Assembly: GCA_021234155.1 (NCBI GenBank)
Contig: JAJEKV010000058.1
Span: 9,112,992 to 9,176,991 of the forward strand
Reading direction: 5' to 3'
Source of the DNA: Isoetes taiwanensis
Taxonomy: Eukaryota; Streptophyta; Lycopodiopsida; Isoetales; Isoetaceae
Length of the DNA: 64,000 bases
Below, one piece after another: positions 35,210 through 47,540 of the stretch. The stretch's first letter is position 1. Each line of letters starts with the position of its first letter. Position numbers and translations under genes: made by a program. The notes under the pieces are model-generated. The model did no database searches and was not told where the DNA came from. It worked only from the letters and a program-made list of their open reading frames with translations.

Positions 35210-37640
35210 ACTAGAGTGGTCAGGTGATGAACCAGAAATGGTCCATTTAAAGTGTTCACTTTAAAATTCATATAAAATCAATGGTACAAAATCTATTCGA
35301 ACCCTTCCTAAGAGTTCATATGTGGCAGTCATGGTCCACTAGAAAAATACCTAAAATATATATATACCTCCGTTCTTGTAAGTTATGCTCTAGCAAACGC
35401 AGGGGGGTCAAGTACCAAAAGCTTCATGTTTACATAAAGTCAAACTGTCTCGACAATACGATTTTTTCAAATGTTTTGATTACCATGATATTTTTCTACA
35501 CGAGATAGAGAAAACAAAACAAAAAACCACATGTCAATCTGAAGTCTATGAAGAAAGATAGGGCCATTCAAACATGACAGGGTCAAAACTGCTTTCTGCC
35601 TCCTCAGAACCAATTATGGTTCCCAAAAGGCAGTTGTAGTTTAAATACAACAACTTTCACAGGGAAATGCATTTTGAGCTAATACTTGATATACAAGTAA
35701 TTGACAAGTTCCTCCATCCCATAAAAATGTTGGTTGGCCTTGGATTTGATGTTTGGACTTTCACTTTTGACCTCAATTTTAGCTAACTTGTAATAATGAT
35801 TAATATTTTTCCATATAGAGCAAAACTTACTCTATGATATCCTCTAAAAAATCATAGTATAAAAGTTTAAAATGATATGAAGCCAATGCAAAAACAAGCT
35901 CATTAAAAATGCAAAAGACATGGTCACAAGAAATCAAGAAAGGTTTCTGTACCTGAGCCCATTATTGGTCCATAGGTCCATTTAAAATCAATAACTTTCT
36001 TATGTTGATTGATCTCAAGTTGAATTTTGGGATATGAATAGCTTAGTAATGAAAATATTTGTTGATCATAACCTTCAGATTTGGATTAAACTTTATAGCA
36101 TTAAATTCAAATATGTCTTCTATGTTTATTCTAGATTTATGCCTCGAGATGTGACTTTGAAAAACCACATTCTCAAAATGTCCCATGTCATGAAATCAAT
36201 GCAAAAAAATTCAAAGAAAAATATGGAAGTTTATGACTATAAAAAGTCAAGTTAGATTACTATGTGCAGTTCCACTTTCAGACCATTATATTGGTCCATA
36301 TGACTGAAAGTTTAAAAATTAATAGAGACAACATCTTAATCAATTTTGATCTCAACTTTAGAATATAGTTTATGCATACAATTCTCTATAGGATAAAATT
36401 AATTGATTAGACGAGCTTGCATAATTTGAGGGCAATGTTTAAGCACAAACAACTGTGAATTTATGGTGTACTTATTCGTCAATTGAATCTACATGGACTT
36501 CCACTCACACCTTTCAAAAATTATGTTATTAAAGGTAAGAAACCATGGTATCATTATGGGGACAAAATGGATAGGGCTAGTGAGAAATATATACTCTATA
36601 CAATTGGTCTAGTTATGGACCATAAATGGTTCATGCTTAATTATATTCGTATCTTTCAAATAATACATTTTTTCAATATGAAAGTAGAGAGTTATATTGC
36701 AAAGAAAGGCCCCCATTCATGAAAAATATAGTGTACATGAAAGATGACCTACTTGTAACATTATCCTACTAAAACTCTAATGATTTGTAGCAGCAATGGA
36801 TATACCAATTTTATACTAGTACAAAATAACCATGTTTCTCTGTATCTTTTTGCAAGAAAGCCACACAACCTACATAAGGGACCTATATATATGTCCCTTG
36901 TCATATTTTGAACCATTTGAAAGGCTTATTTGGAGAAATATAGCATGTTCTCTACAAAGCTGAGAAAGACGCATCAAAGGTAATATGATTTAATTTTTTA
37001 TTCGTATACTTAAACTTCACGATCTTCACTTTCATTCATCAATAAATATCACTAGCTAGTAAATGATGAGTTTTTAGCCGATAACTTTGGAATTAACTCA
37101 AATTTTTAACCTCTAATGTGTTAATCCTATGGCTGTACATCATTTTTAAATCTAGTTAATTGCATGGTTAAACCCTAATTACACTATATGCAAGTTGATA
37201 GAGTAATTTTCTATGTAGATATAAGAAGAATGCAATATTTGTTACCCTCGTGACACTTACAGGTGGTGATTTTAGAGCATTTTAACATAAAATTTTGTCC
37301 TAAATTCTGTATAAGAAATTCTCTTTTAGATTTTGAAGTTGATATAACTTATGAACACTCCAAAAAAACATAAGATTGTACTTCATATAGTTAAGAACCC
37401 ATGGCCACAAGAACTAAGCCAAAACTTGTAATAGTAAAAGAGAAATAATTCATAAACTACAAGCAGCATTTTTGAACAAAATAGGGGTTGTCGGCTTCTA
37501 CGGATGTTAAATGATAGCAACGAAAACTGAAAACATACAAATCAATGTGTTCTATCATAAATAGACAAATACTTCCAATTTTAGCAAGATTTAGGCCTGT
37601 TTATGCTAGAAAAACCCAAGAATGCAGTTCTGGACTGTTG
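35210..37640 (-). repeat. Unknown 2.4-kb dispersed repeat, copy B (inverted)
   Basis: Reverse-complement counterpart of 21320-23790, with the collinear matches listed there. The CATAAATAGACAAATACTTC piece at about 37555 and AGCAAGATTTAGGCCTGTTT at about 37580 mirror 21340-21400. No coding function recognised. Confidence 0.75.
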
Positions 37641-37802
37641 ACAAACACAATATCTCTTACTTACTATATAAAAAGGACCTTAGGAGGTAGTTTCTTGAAA
37701 AAATTTCATCTTAAAATCCCATCACCATATGTTTTGTCGTGGCAAAGTCACGTTTATAATATTTGGGTTCTTAATTGACACTAAGTTGGTAGAGAGAAAT
37801 GT

Positions 37803-37826
37803 TCGCGGCGGCCTAGGCCGCCGCGA
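37803..37826. repeat. Perfect 24-bp GC palindrome
   Basis: CGCGGCGGCCTAGGCCGCCG, extended by CG/A on the right and T on the left, is perfectly self-complementary. Weaker pairing continues outward (AGAAATG-T against A-TAAATTCT). It resembles the hairpin at 51524-51564. Confidence 0.9.
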
Positions 37827-37901
37827 TAAATTCTTGTACTATTAAACTAAATTTAATTAACATATTCTCTTCATTGGAATAATTATTTTAAGAATGAATG
37901 G

Positions 37902-38382
37902 TTTTTTTTTAACTACCCAACATATATATATAACTAACATTGACATTATTACTACAAACCATTGCATCCAACACATTTAAATGAAAATCCCCCTGAAACC
38001 CCCTTTGGTTTGGGTGCATACACACGGGGGGTTACTGCGGGCAACGAGAGCTGTCAGATGGGCATATTTGCCCTTTATTCCAAGATCTGGACCATACATA
38101 GCGATCCTCGTTTGTGGGGTATGCCTGTACAAGTTTTTGTATACTATATCTTGAGGTTTGCAAAATACTATAAGATTTAAAAGAATATACTTAATTGTGT
38201 TAATTTTATACATGTATTATAAGTTTTTAGGGGCTCTCGCTGCCCTACGTAACCCCCCGTGTGAATATGCACCCAAACCAAAGGGGGTTTCAGGGGGATT
38301 TTCATTTAAATGTGTTGGATGCAATGGTTTGTATTAATAATGTCAATGTTAGTTATATATATGTTGGGTAGTTAAAAAAAAA
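37902..38382. mobile_element. MITE with ~150-bp terminal inverted arms
   Basis: Left arm 37902-38051 and right arm 38232-38382 are near-identical inverted copies. They run TTTTTTTTTAACTACCCAAC, ...GTGTTGGATGCAATGG (inverse), CCCTTTGGTTTGGGTGCATA, GGGGGGTTAC, to GAGAGC at the inner edge. A 180-bp unique centre has no coding sequence. The arms lack most decay, so this is a fairly young non-autonomous element. Target duplication not resolved because both ends are T/A runs. A GGGCCCTTCGGGCCC palindrome lies just outside at 38388-38402. Confidence 0.88.
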
Positions 38383-38402
38383 ATTTGGGCCCTTCGGGCC
38401 CT

Positions 38403-39150
38403 AACAAAATCAGACACTGCACCACATACTCAAGTTATAAAAAGTATTTTAGAATTTGCCAAATCACACCACGTTTTGCATACATATCCACAAGAGCATA
38501 CATATCCACAAGAGCATTTGCTAATCTTTGCATCAAACTGAAACCCTTTTTGATAATTTGCAAACACTTGTGCATGTCGTCCAATTATATGAGACAACCC
38601 TAGGACGATAAAACTGCCTTGTTTTAATATAAATACAATGATGTGCAATGGTTGCATGATGGGTAATAGAAATAGAAGGTAAGAAATAGAAGGTAACGCA
38701 ATGCTGCATCAAACATCTCCTCCGCCCTGCATAGAACGAGCATAAGTGTTTGAAATAAAGAAACGATAAAGCTCGATTTAGTCGAATGTGAATACGATAC
38801 AATTCAATGTCTTCCAAAGTATCCGTGTAATTGCACAAACAAATTGCCTTTGTCATGATCAAGATCAGAAGTTCTCAGACATTAGGTAAGAAAGGGTGTT
38901 TTGACAAAGAACTTCACAAAAACAATTGACCAAACAAGGTAGTCAATTTCTCCTAGGATGATTCAAACTAGAACAATTCTGCAGCCAACATGATACAAGA
39001 TGTGAAAAAGGTTCAGTCATAGGTCATAGGCAGAAACCTAAATTGCCAAAAAGAAGATAGATCAGGCTTCATGTATTAGAATTCTGCAATGCCATACACT
39101 CTACAAGTAGCAACAAGATACAACATGAACTTGCAAAGCCAAAGAATCCA
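38403..39150. other. Non-coding stretch
   Basis: AT-rich, with a short duplication ATACATATCCACAAGAGC at about 38480-38518. No gene recognised. Confidence 0.4.
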
Positions 39151-39153
39151 TGA

Positions 39154-39560
39154 TTAGTTATATAAAACAATAAATGACCAAAGTGAGATTTTCCAACCTA
39201 CCGGGTAAAAACAATTGAAGAGAAAGGGGAGGTTCAATACGTACATGTATTCTAGCATCTTCTTATATGTATCAACATTCAGATCATGCTCTTCAAGAAC
39301 TTGAAGCATATCACTTTCAAGCATACTTACTCCCTCCGGAAAACCGAGTTCTTCCGATTCTTGCTTTATAATAATCGATCTCGCAACCTTAAATGCGTTG
39401 TGGCATCTAAATCTCATTCCCTCCACCGAGCATATATCGACATGATCCTCTTAGAGATTCGCCGATTTGGGTACCAAAAATCTGCCATAGCCATGGAAGC
39501 CCAAAGCTCGGTACCAAATAAATAGCTCATGATTATATGGTCGAGACGAAGGATCCACCA
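39154..39560 (-). pseudogene. Unrecognised coding-like exon, minus strand
   Basis: Not recognised. The minus strand has YNHELFIWYRALGFHGYGRF near 39530, a stop, then a frame with MRFRCHNAFKVARSIIIKQE and VSMLESDMLQVLEEHDLNVD ending near 39240 at a possible donor. The text looks like real protein. Further weak minus-strand coding (MAKGPDVYSMLARR at about 39950) and a telo-box-like AACCCTAAAAAAACCCTAAA at 40541-40560 lie upstream. This may be a decayed host gene on the minus strand between about 40.5 and 39.1 kb. Confidence 0.35.
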
Positions 39561-40737
39561 TACCCTAGATTATCACCGATATATTTGCAAAATAGTAATA
39601 TGAGATGCCTTCTAAGTTATAATGGGCGTAAGGCATTTCATTGCCGATTGAAAGATCTACGCCCGTAAGTCATTCTTTTGGTGCCTTGACAAGATAAATA
39701 TAAACTCTATGGAGAGTAGAGAACTCATAGGAAAACTCTATAGCAAACCTTAGGCATTGGAGCTTTGGCATGGTAAAGGTAACGATGTATACAAATCATT
39801 AGCTAATAAGTCGATCCTTCATCGGACAATGTAAACAGACGACCTATCGAATAGGAAAAATCCAAATGATCCATTGCCATTTACAAAGTAAAACCAACCT
39901 CTTATCTTCTTGCCAACATCGAGTAAACATCAGGTCCCTTGGCCATAGCTGCGGGTTTATCAAGGACCCTTGATTATTAAAACGTTCCACCGCTACCCTG
40001 CAATACATTAGACGGGTCAACATGTGAAAAAATGTTCACATTGGGGTTACGTTCTCTGATAATACATGCCATCCAACTGGTCCTCGCAGAAACGCTGAAC
40101 GCTTCAGAAATTTTTGAGAAGCATTATATCTATGTGATTTAATGCCTGGTAGAAATGATCTATGGCCAAACGGAATGCTGCTATAGCTGATGAAGAAAAA
40201 ACCGGCCGCAAACTTGTTGGTGCTTGGATCCGTTCAACCATACATAACTTGAAACCCTAACTCAAGAGGAATCGGCCTGTACACTCTGAAATTCGCAAGT
40301 TCCTGGAGTGAAATGATCTAAGAATCCCTAAGAAGGCAAAATCGGGATGTGCCTTGATGATTTGGGCTGGATTCTATGGCCTGGAGGCCGGATTCGTGAG
40401 CTGCAGGCCGCCTCTCTAACCTGCACGTTAGATTTAAAAGAAAATAAAAATAAACAGTTAGTTCGAAATAGTTAAATGGAGTTAACACATGGGGATTTAA
40501 AAAAAGTCAAGTTAAAATGGTCATGCCCTAATCCACACAACCCTAAAAAAACCCTAAAACTAATGGGAGGATATTCACCACAGGATCTGCCCCCTTTTCT
40601 AAAATCAACGGCTGACAAAAGGGTGCACTCTAGAAATACTATTTAGTACACCTGGATGAATACGGCCACCAAATCATATGAAAACCTTAGAGAAAACAGT
40701 ACAAAAACACAAAAAAAACCCCCTGTTATAATGCTAC

Positions 40738-40890
40738 ATATTTATTGCTTTGTTGATTTTGCAAAAAGCTTTTGACATCGTGCATCGGGACAAGTTGTGG
40801 GATGGATTAACGTAGTTGGAGGCCCTTATGGATCTGCAAAATAGGATATATAGGTTGTATGAGGCATGCTCATTCTGACTGACACCATTA
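40738..40890 (+). pseudogene. LINE reverse-transcriptase fragment (FVDF motif)
   Basis: FVDFAKSFDIVHRDKLW, a stop, then LEALMDLQNRIYRLYEA. This is the RT block FxDFxKAFDxVxRxxLW of LINE ORF2. It continues in a second piece at 41838-42120 after an interval containing plastid and SINE insertions. Confidence 0.8.
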
Positions 40891-41189
40891 AGACAACCGG
40901 TCATTAGCAGTATTGCAGTGTGTCAGTAATGTCTAGTCTTAGAAGATGTAGGATGTTTGGCAAACATTTGTTAAAACATAATAGCAAGCTTAGATAAAAA
41001 TCATGGATGGGTGATGGCGAATGAAAGTTCTACAAAGGAAGGTTGACACCGAAATCTGGCAAAAATTCCTCAACTCATTTTATATCCAATGTGCATGTTA
41101 GAGTTTTGTTACAACACTTTGGCGATTGTTTTTTTATTTAATTTTCATAAAATTAAAAAATATTAGCCAAATGGGGAATAATAGCATAC

Positions 41190-41435
41190 ATGGAAATGGG
41201 AACAACATTAGTAACCTTACGTGAAGGTGAAGGTAAACGTGGGAGAATACCCAAGGGTGTTATTCACATTCGAGCAAGTTTTAATAATATCATTGTCGAT
41301 GTTACGGATGTGAGATGGTCCTCCGCCGGTGCCTGTGGATTCAAGGGTGCAAAAAAAAGTACACCATTTGCCGCTCATGTGTGTCCCAAAGGCGGGTTGG
41401 GTTCAATTACTGATCCGTTCCATCTTCTTTCAATA
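41190..41435 (+). pseudogene. rps11: Nuclear copy of plastid rps11 (NUPT fragment)
   Basis: Translation gives [24 protein letters not shown], then [20 protein letters not shown], the conserved middle of plastid ribosomal protein S11. About five or six residues between TDVR and WSS are missing without loss of frame, and the text ends in unrelated [11 protein letters not shown] small-subunit chloroplast ribosomal protein would be made in the plastid; this isolated, internally deleted fragment in nuclear transposon DNA is a transferred relic. Its wording fits non-angiosperm plastids (from memory of the family; unchecked). Confidence 0.88.
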
Positions 41436-41589
41436 TAAAGTAATTTAAATATGCATCATTAATCAATAATTGACTATATACAAGTAAATCTACTACTATA
41501 GTGGAGAATGAGATAAATCACTATAGACAACACTAGTATGCTAGGGGCTCCTCACTCTCCCCGATGCTCTTTGGCATAGATATTGATCA

Positions 41590-41836
41590 ATCAGAAGATT
41601 GTCTTGCTAAACACAAGAGAGCGGGAGGTCAACTCTTGCAACCCAAGGTCACGGGTTCAACGCCTCGTTGTGAAAGTGGCCATGCAATGTAAAGTTGGTG
41701 GGGGAAGGACCCACTTCAGCAATGTAAAGTGGTGGGGGCAGGACCCATCTGGGTGTGTTGTAAAGTGTCACATGTCCGATAGGACGCTGTCTTGTGGCGT
41801 GACGTTAAAATCTCTTCTTCTTCTTCTTCTTCTTGC
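41590..41836 (+). mobile_element. tRNA-derived SINE
   Basis: A tRNA-like head has a box A-like TTGCTAAACACAAGAGAGCG at about 41601 and a box B GGTCACGGGTTCAACGCC at about 41647. The body carries a short internal duplication (GCAATGTAAAG-TGGTGGGGG-AGGACCCA) and the tail is (CTT)n at 41811-41834. Head, body and simple-repeat tail are typical of plant SINEs. It sits between the two LINE RT pieces. Confidence 0.7.
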
Positions 41837-41837
41837 G

Positions 41838-42120
41838 GCACATAATTCAGCAGTTCATATACATTGACGACGTGGACCTCTTAGCCTACACCCCTGATAA
41901 CATGCAGTGCCGTTTGGATGCTTTGGATACTTTCTATCAGTTCACTGGCATGCAGGTTAACTAGGCCAAGACTAAGGTGCTGTTCATTTCATCTTCACAC
42001 TAGCCATGAAGCTCTTCACTTATCAAGGTCAAAATGTGGAGGTGGCTCCCACTTACAAGTACTTGGGAGTGCAATTTTTTGCTACCACATATTGAGATGC
42101 TTCCATATGGGATAGACATT
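41838..42120 (+). pseudogene. LINE reverse-transcriptase fragment (YIDD region)
   Basis: QFIYIDDVDLLAYTPDNMQ, DALDTFYQFTGMQVN, a stop, AKTKVLFISSS, then a shifted FTYQGQNVEVAPTYKYLGVQ. This is the catalytic [FY]xDD block and the following thumb region of a LINE RT, in the same orientation as 40738-40890. The catalytic motif is retained but the frame is not. Confidence 0.85.
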
Positions 42121-44078
42121 GCGGATCATAAACTAGAATGGATTCCAAAAAAATGAAATATGAATTTATTCCAGCCTTATTCTGTTTTGTCGTATGTTGT
42201 AAGAAGACCTAGCTATTATTGTCACTGGAAAAAATTAAATTGATCCGCTATATTACCATTGATAGTAGTAAGGCGATCTGTTGCTATCTTCAGGCTTTGT
42301 ACTTTTAGTGCACCATGGAAACAGTGGAAACCAAAGGCATTACAACTCTAATCTGAAGCATACACGTGTATAGAGAATATGTTGGCATATAATTCTTATA
42401 TGACATGCCACTATAGTTTATCAAAATATGGCTATGAACAAAAACAATTTGATGAAAAGTTTGGCATGCACAAAGAGTACCTGAAACTCTTTAACGGTGG
42501 ACAATGCAACACACATTTTCTTGTATGAACATTGACATATAGGCCCATCTCCGTACCTCTAAAATTCTTTATGAGAGGTGATTATTTTGGAAATTGATTG
42601 CCACATTGAAAGAGGTAACATAAAAACTTATGCTTGCAATATTCTTCCAATGTTAGAACAAAAAATCTTGCAATTCAGATAAACATATCGAGACCTTGGT
42701 AAAGTCTAAGTGATGTTAGTGCACTCCTTTTGCAATTCTCCAGCTACAAAGCTACTTGAACAAAAGGTGTGTAATGCTCTGAGTTCAAGCGATTAATTGA
42801 AGTCAGGTTCGGAATCTTAGCCCTATGCTATTTCTTAGCATATTTTATTTCAGCCCATATAAAATATGAAGCTTGTCAACCTACTGCAATTAGATTTTGA
42901 ATGCAATCTGATTCTGAGCCATCATTTGCATGCACACCATAGCTGCATGTGCATAGAATTCTAAATTCAGAAACTTTACCACGATTTTTTCTTACCATTT
43001 CATTGTTTAGCTATCAAACTCATGCAGAAAGAGAAAACAAAGGAAAAACACAATCTGATGGCAACAGAACAAGAATCCCCAATCTGCAAAATATAAATGA
43101 ATGTAGAAGAAAAAATAAGTAAACATACCTTTTCATATCCTCAATGAAGTCGCTACTTTAGCGTGCATACCGAATCAAGAAGCAATAGAATAAAGACATA
43201 CCTTTTTCACCTTCGAAACCCTCCGAACAAACAAAATAAGGAAGGTTCGGCTTTTACAGGCAGCAGGCTATGGCTATGTCAGCGAATCCTTGCTCATGAA
43301 GTTTGGCACCTGGGGCTTGAAACCTCATATCTGACGATGTCTGAACGTGTATTGAAGCAGATAAGAAATGCGTCAAAGTTGCGACTGTTGAAGCAAATAA
43401 GGATAAAAACGTGGCTTCCTTTGCTATTTTCCTCAAATATTTTTCCCTCGCACCCCAAAACCCCACCCCCCACTTAGAAATATAAAGGATCAAGGAATTG
43501 AATCATGGTGAGAATCAATTACATATGTGTAGATAGTATGATATTATTTAAATGATAGAAGAAATTTTACATAGTAATTAAAATTCACATCTTTTGTGGC
43601 ATTAGTAGAAATAGCTAAGTTATATTTACGGAAAGCGGGGAACGGGGGGTTGCCTGCTACTATCGGACAGCCTTGGCACAATCAATCTTCATCTACAAGA
43701 CAGCCATGCACAATCGGTACTTGTAGGTACGAGTGCAGAATTGCAATTGCAACCCCGTCTTTGTGGCAGCTTGCAATTTCCTGCAGCATAAAACAACTTC
43801 TATCATACCCATTCAGATGTGGATAGGTTGGACTATGTTGATCTATATGATGACGTAGCAGCCCAAGCAATTTGGAAGGGTCATACTCTTTGGAGACTTC
43901 AATGTATGCTTAGGGCGGAACATGCCATGAAATTTGACCCCTTGGCTGAGAATGTATTATTGTTGCACCATACAGAAGCGGCTTGACCAAAGGCATCAGA
44001 TGACAACCAGATCCTGCACTATGGCGGGCAGTTGCTTTTGCGCTGTGGTATCTTTGACTTGGTTTTTTCTTCTTCTTT
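42121..44078. other. Stretch with no recognised gene
   Basis: AT-rich with short open frames (43163-43493 and 43596-43870) that carry no recognisable family motif. It lies between two LINE remnants and may be old LINE or flanking DNA. Confidence 0.4.
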
Positions 44079-46130
44079 ATTTTTTTTCGATGGTAAGAGT
44101 AAAAGTTTATTAATGTATAAGATAAAATATATCAAGTACCCTAACAAGGGAGGATAGGACGAATTTTGATTAGGGATAAATATTTAGGGAGTCTGCATCA
44201 TCGTGCACTCCAGAGGCTACCTTCTCTTCTTTTCCAGCAAATGGGTACTATAAGGGAGATCAACTATCTTCTCCATATGGATAGGTATTATAGAGGAGGG
44301 TAGCTCCTATTCCACGCTGGATTTTTCCTTGATATAGCAATTATAACTGAATAGCTGGATCACTTACCACTGCTTCAGTTGCTTTCCCGCTAGTCGGGTT
44401 GAGCCAATGACACCTAAAAAAGGAATAAAAACCTTCCAAGGTTCCAACTCTGACCAGTTCTCTGTTATATCTCACATCTTTTTGTCTATGGTGTGATAGA
44501 GCCATCAGTGCCACTTCCTGGTTGAAGAAATTTTTCAAAGTTTCTATGCAGATTCCAAGCCCCCCATAAGTAACATCACAACGGTGTTTCTAAATTGCAA
44601 TGTTAACTAGCAAAGCTTCAATGCAGTTTTTGTTCGAGACTGTTATCACTCCGGGCCAGGCTAATTGATGCATGGATAAGCCAATAATGGGACTTACCCA
44701 GTGCTAAAATCCCATAATCTTTGGGCAGAAGAAGAGGTGACCAGTAGATTTCCAAACTTGACAGCCAAGCGGACAGATATCATCTCCTATAATACCCCTG
44801 TTATAGAGAGCCATCCATATAAAAAACTGGATCTTCTTGAAGCATAGCGATTTCCAAGTGTTGGCCCACATTACTTAATCGGAGCGTAATCTCAGCATTT
44901 AATGGAATATCCTGCCCAAGACTTCGATATATTTTTGCCATACTATACCTCGAGTAGCCAGCTTTCACGTGCTCCTATAACCCTTGACAGTGCTGACACA
45001 TTGGTGACTCTTACCAGGATATCTTTTAACAATGCCCTATCTCCTTCCCCTGCAGAGGGTACTTTCCTTTTGAACTTGGTCCAACAAGTTAATCTACCAT
45101 TCTCCCAGAGTTGACGTAACTGTGTAATTCCTGAGACCATCCATTTAATGAAAATACGAGGGTAAGACAGGTCTAAGGGAAAGCCCCGCCTATTCCAAAT
45201 GTTCGTATTCCAAAAATAACTGAACTCACCTGCCTCCTTGGGCGGAATCATGGGGTAAGGATGTGATGCACTTCTTTCCATGCCTGAAGAATTTTCCTCA
45301 TCATTGGGGATGTCCCAGGAGTAGGTTTGAATTTATAGAAAGAAGTCCTCAGCTCGTCCCGTAAGAGGGAGGGCTTACTTTGTAATCTGCCTTGTTCCAG
45401 CCAATATGATACAAATTTCAGTACCGGAGATACCTCACCCCCCTGTAGAGCTCTCTAGACAAATTTGGCTGCTAGGGCTTGAGCTTTATAAGAGGATCTT
45501 TGCAGCCCAATCCCCCATCCTGTTTGTCACGATATAGCTCATTCCAAGCCACTTTGTCCATATCTCCCCAGATGAATTTTTTGATGATCATGTATACTTG
45601 ATTGTATATTCCCTTCTGTGCCACCAAGACCGAGGAGTAGTATATATGAGAGGTAGCCAGGACTGCATTGGCCACAGTGACTCTCCCCAAAGTTGCTAAG
45701 GCTTTAGAAGACCACATGCCTGTCGTTTCCTTAAGCTTATCTAAAATAGGGGCCCACAGACAGATAGGACCAGAGGGAGATTAAGGAGCTTAACTGACTC
45801 CCTAGCTTGTACCACCGAGAAACCTAGGTCTTTGGCTCGCGGATCAATATCATTCTCTAGTGCCCAAAGAATAGAACATTTGTTGGCATTGAGGCCTATC
45901 CCTGATATTATCTCAAAAGAAAGGAGGATATGCCAAAATGACTGGAAAGTATTATCATCAAACCTGAGGAACATGAAGGTGTCATCCGCATACTGCATGA
46001 TTGTCAACTTCTCTGTTCCGTCAAGGAAAGCCAGTCCCTCCAAGTTTCCTTCTGACTTTGTAATTTGCAATGGACTGGCACAGTGGCAATCCTTCTGCAG
46101 GTACACTCGCAGGCAGGAGAACCAAAGCAG
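44079..46130 (-). mobile_element. LINE, 5'-truncated, RT core to poly(A), decayed
   Basis: Minus-strand reading order: LEGLAFLDGTEKLTIMQYAD, where YADD is the RT catalytic motif (about 46000); SGIGLNANKCSILWALEND; LATLGRVTVANAVLATSHIY, KFIWGDMDKVAWNEL and DKQDGGLG (45720-45480); a middle part with GEFSYFWNTNIWNRRGFPLD (about 45230); and a zf-RVT region WKSLCFKKIQFFIWMALYNR with C-C-H-C ligands (about 44860-44720). On the plus strand a T run at 44080-44087, preceded on the minus strand by AATAAA, marks the poly(A) tail. Several frameshifts and stops are present. Confidence 0.85.
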
Positions 46131-46675
46131 TGGATCCAGTGCGGTGGACTACGTTTGGTAGTTGAGCTGGATATGCATATGGTCAATCACTTCTGAGTGG
46201 GCACAGATAGTAGAGACGAAGAGATCGACTCAGACCACCCACCACTTTATCTACAGCTGGCTTGAAAGATTGTTCGAATCCCTTGCGCTGCAGCTCTTCG
46301 GACATCTCAGTTGCACTTGGATTACAAATATGCAGAGGCTTATGCCCAGATGCTAACAAATGACGTCGCAAGAATTTTGCAGCTCCTCATGCTACAACAA
46401 CAGATAGGCCAATTGATTGACGTGTTTTGGACTGTTGCTGAGAGGGACAGTACTTATTATGGTTGATCCTATGAGTCTTCAACAGACCTTAGGTTAAGGA
46501 GTACACAGATTAGTCTCATTCTTTCATGCATCTGTTGAAAGCCTGCCTCACTATTCGATCAAACATTGATATGCCATCTCATTTAATATTTTATTTGAGA
46601 TCTAGCAACTTCAAGTATATGAGGTTATAAGCTTGCAGACATTATAGGTGTGTTCATCTATTGTTTTGTGTATAC
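46131..46675. other. Unrecognised spacer
   Basis: Short plus-strand coding-like text (for example LQLLMLQQQIGQLIDVFWTV near 46380) without a recognisable family. Confidence 0.3.
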
Positions 46676-47119
46676 CACAAGCTTTTTCCTTAACATTCTA
46701 CTTTCTCTAGTTGCACTTACAACTTTGCTTATAGGCATGAAGATCTTCTCATTCTCATCGCCATTCTCAAAAAGCGAGTGTTAAAAAGACCACCTATTTT
46801 GCACCATTCGCACATGCATGTGCTTTTGTTTTCGTAAAAACCACTTACATTACATTCTGCTTCCTAGTCCAATCGTGTGTTGACATGTGGCAGCAATTCT
46901 TATAAGGAATGTTTAGTAGATTTTGCATTCAATTTTTCTAGACATTTACCAAATATTTTAAACATTTACTCAACATAGAATGTAATGTAAGTGATTGACA
47001 AAAAGTTGGACCTGATGGGAAATATGACATGGAATATTCCAGCATCCCAGAGTTGGAAAACAGATACAACAAATAGGCATGAAGAGTGAATGCAGTAAAG
47101 GCTAAAAGTTAATCAAATA
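46676..47119 (+). repeat. ~450-bp direct repeat, left copy
   Basis: Matches 51066-51520 from CAAGCTTTTT through CTTTCTCTAGTTGCACTTAC, GGCATGAAGATCT, CGCACATGCATGTG and TGGAATATTCCAGCATCC to GTTAATCAAAT, with scattered differences and small indels. The two copies flank the P450 gene and the HUH-like fragment. Confidence 0.9.
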
Positions 47120-47540
47120 TATCAAAGTTTATTAAGTTAACCTAACATCGGTGCTGATATTGTCGAAACTAACCTTACATGAACCAAAACGGATCCAAGC
47201 AAATTAGCTGACTCTCATAAAGAGACAGTGCACTGCCGCAATACATGATTCACTTGGGAAAATTTTGCTTCAGCAAAGCACGTGATTCACTTAAGCGAAT
47301 CATGGCTCCAATAATCGCTTCCAGAGCCAATAATCATGTGCTCCAACATACTCAACATCCAGGTTGCTCCAATAATCGCTTCCAGAGCATACTCAACATC
47401 CAGGTTGCTCCAACATACTCAACATCCAGGTTGCTGATGCAAGGTCAGATGCGACCTTTCCCTTTTCTCTCCCATAACCATTACAGGGCAATTACTTTTA
47501 AGTTATATTATCTACTGGTTAATAAAGCATGAAATGGAGG

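Noticed and set aside
43163-43870. Short frames on both strands as genes
   Set aside because: No motif, overlapping opposite frames and no splice context.
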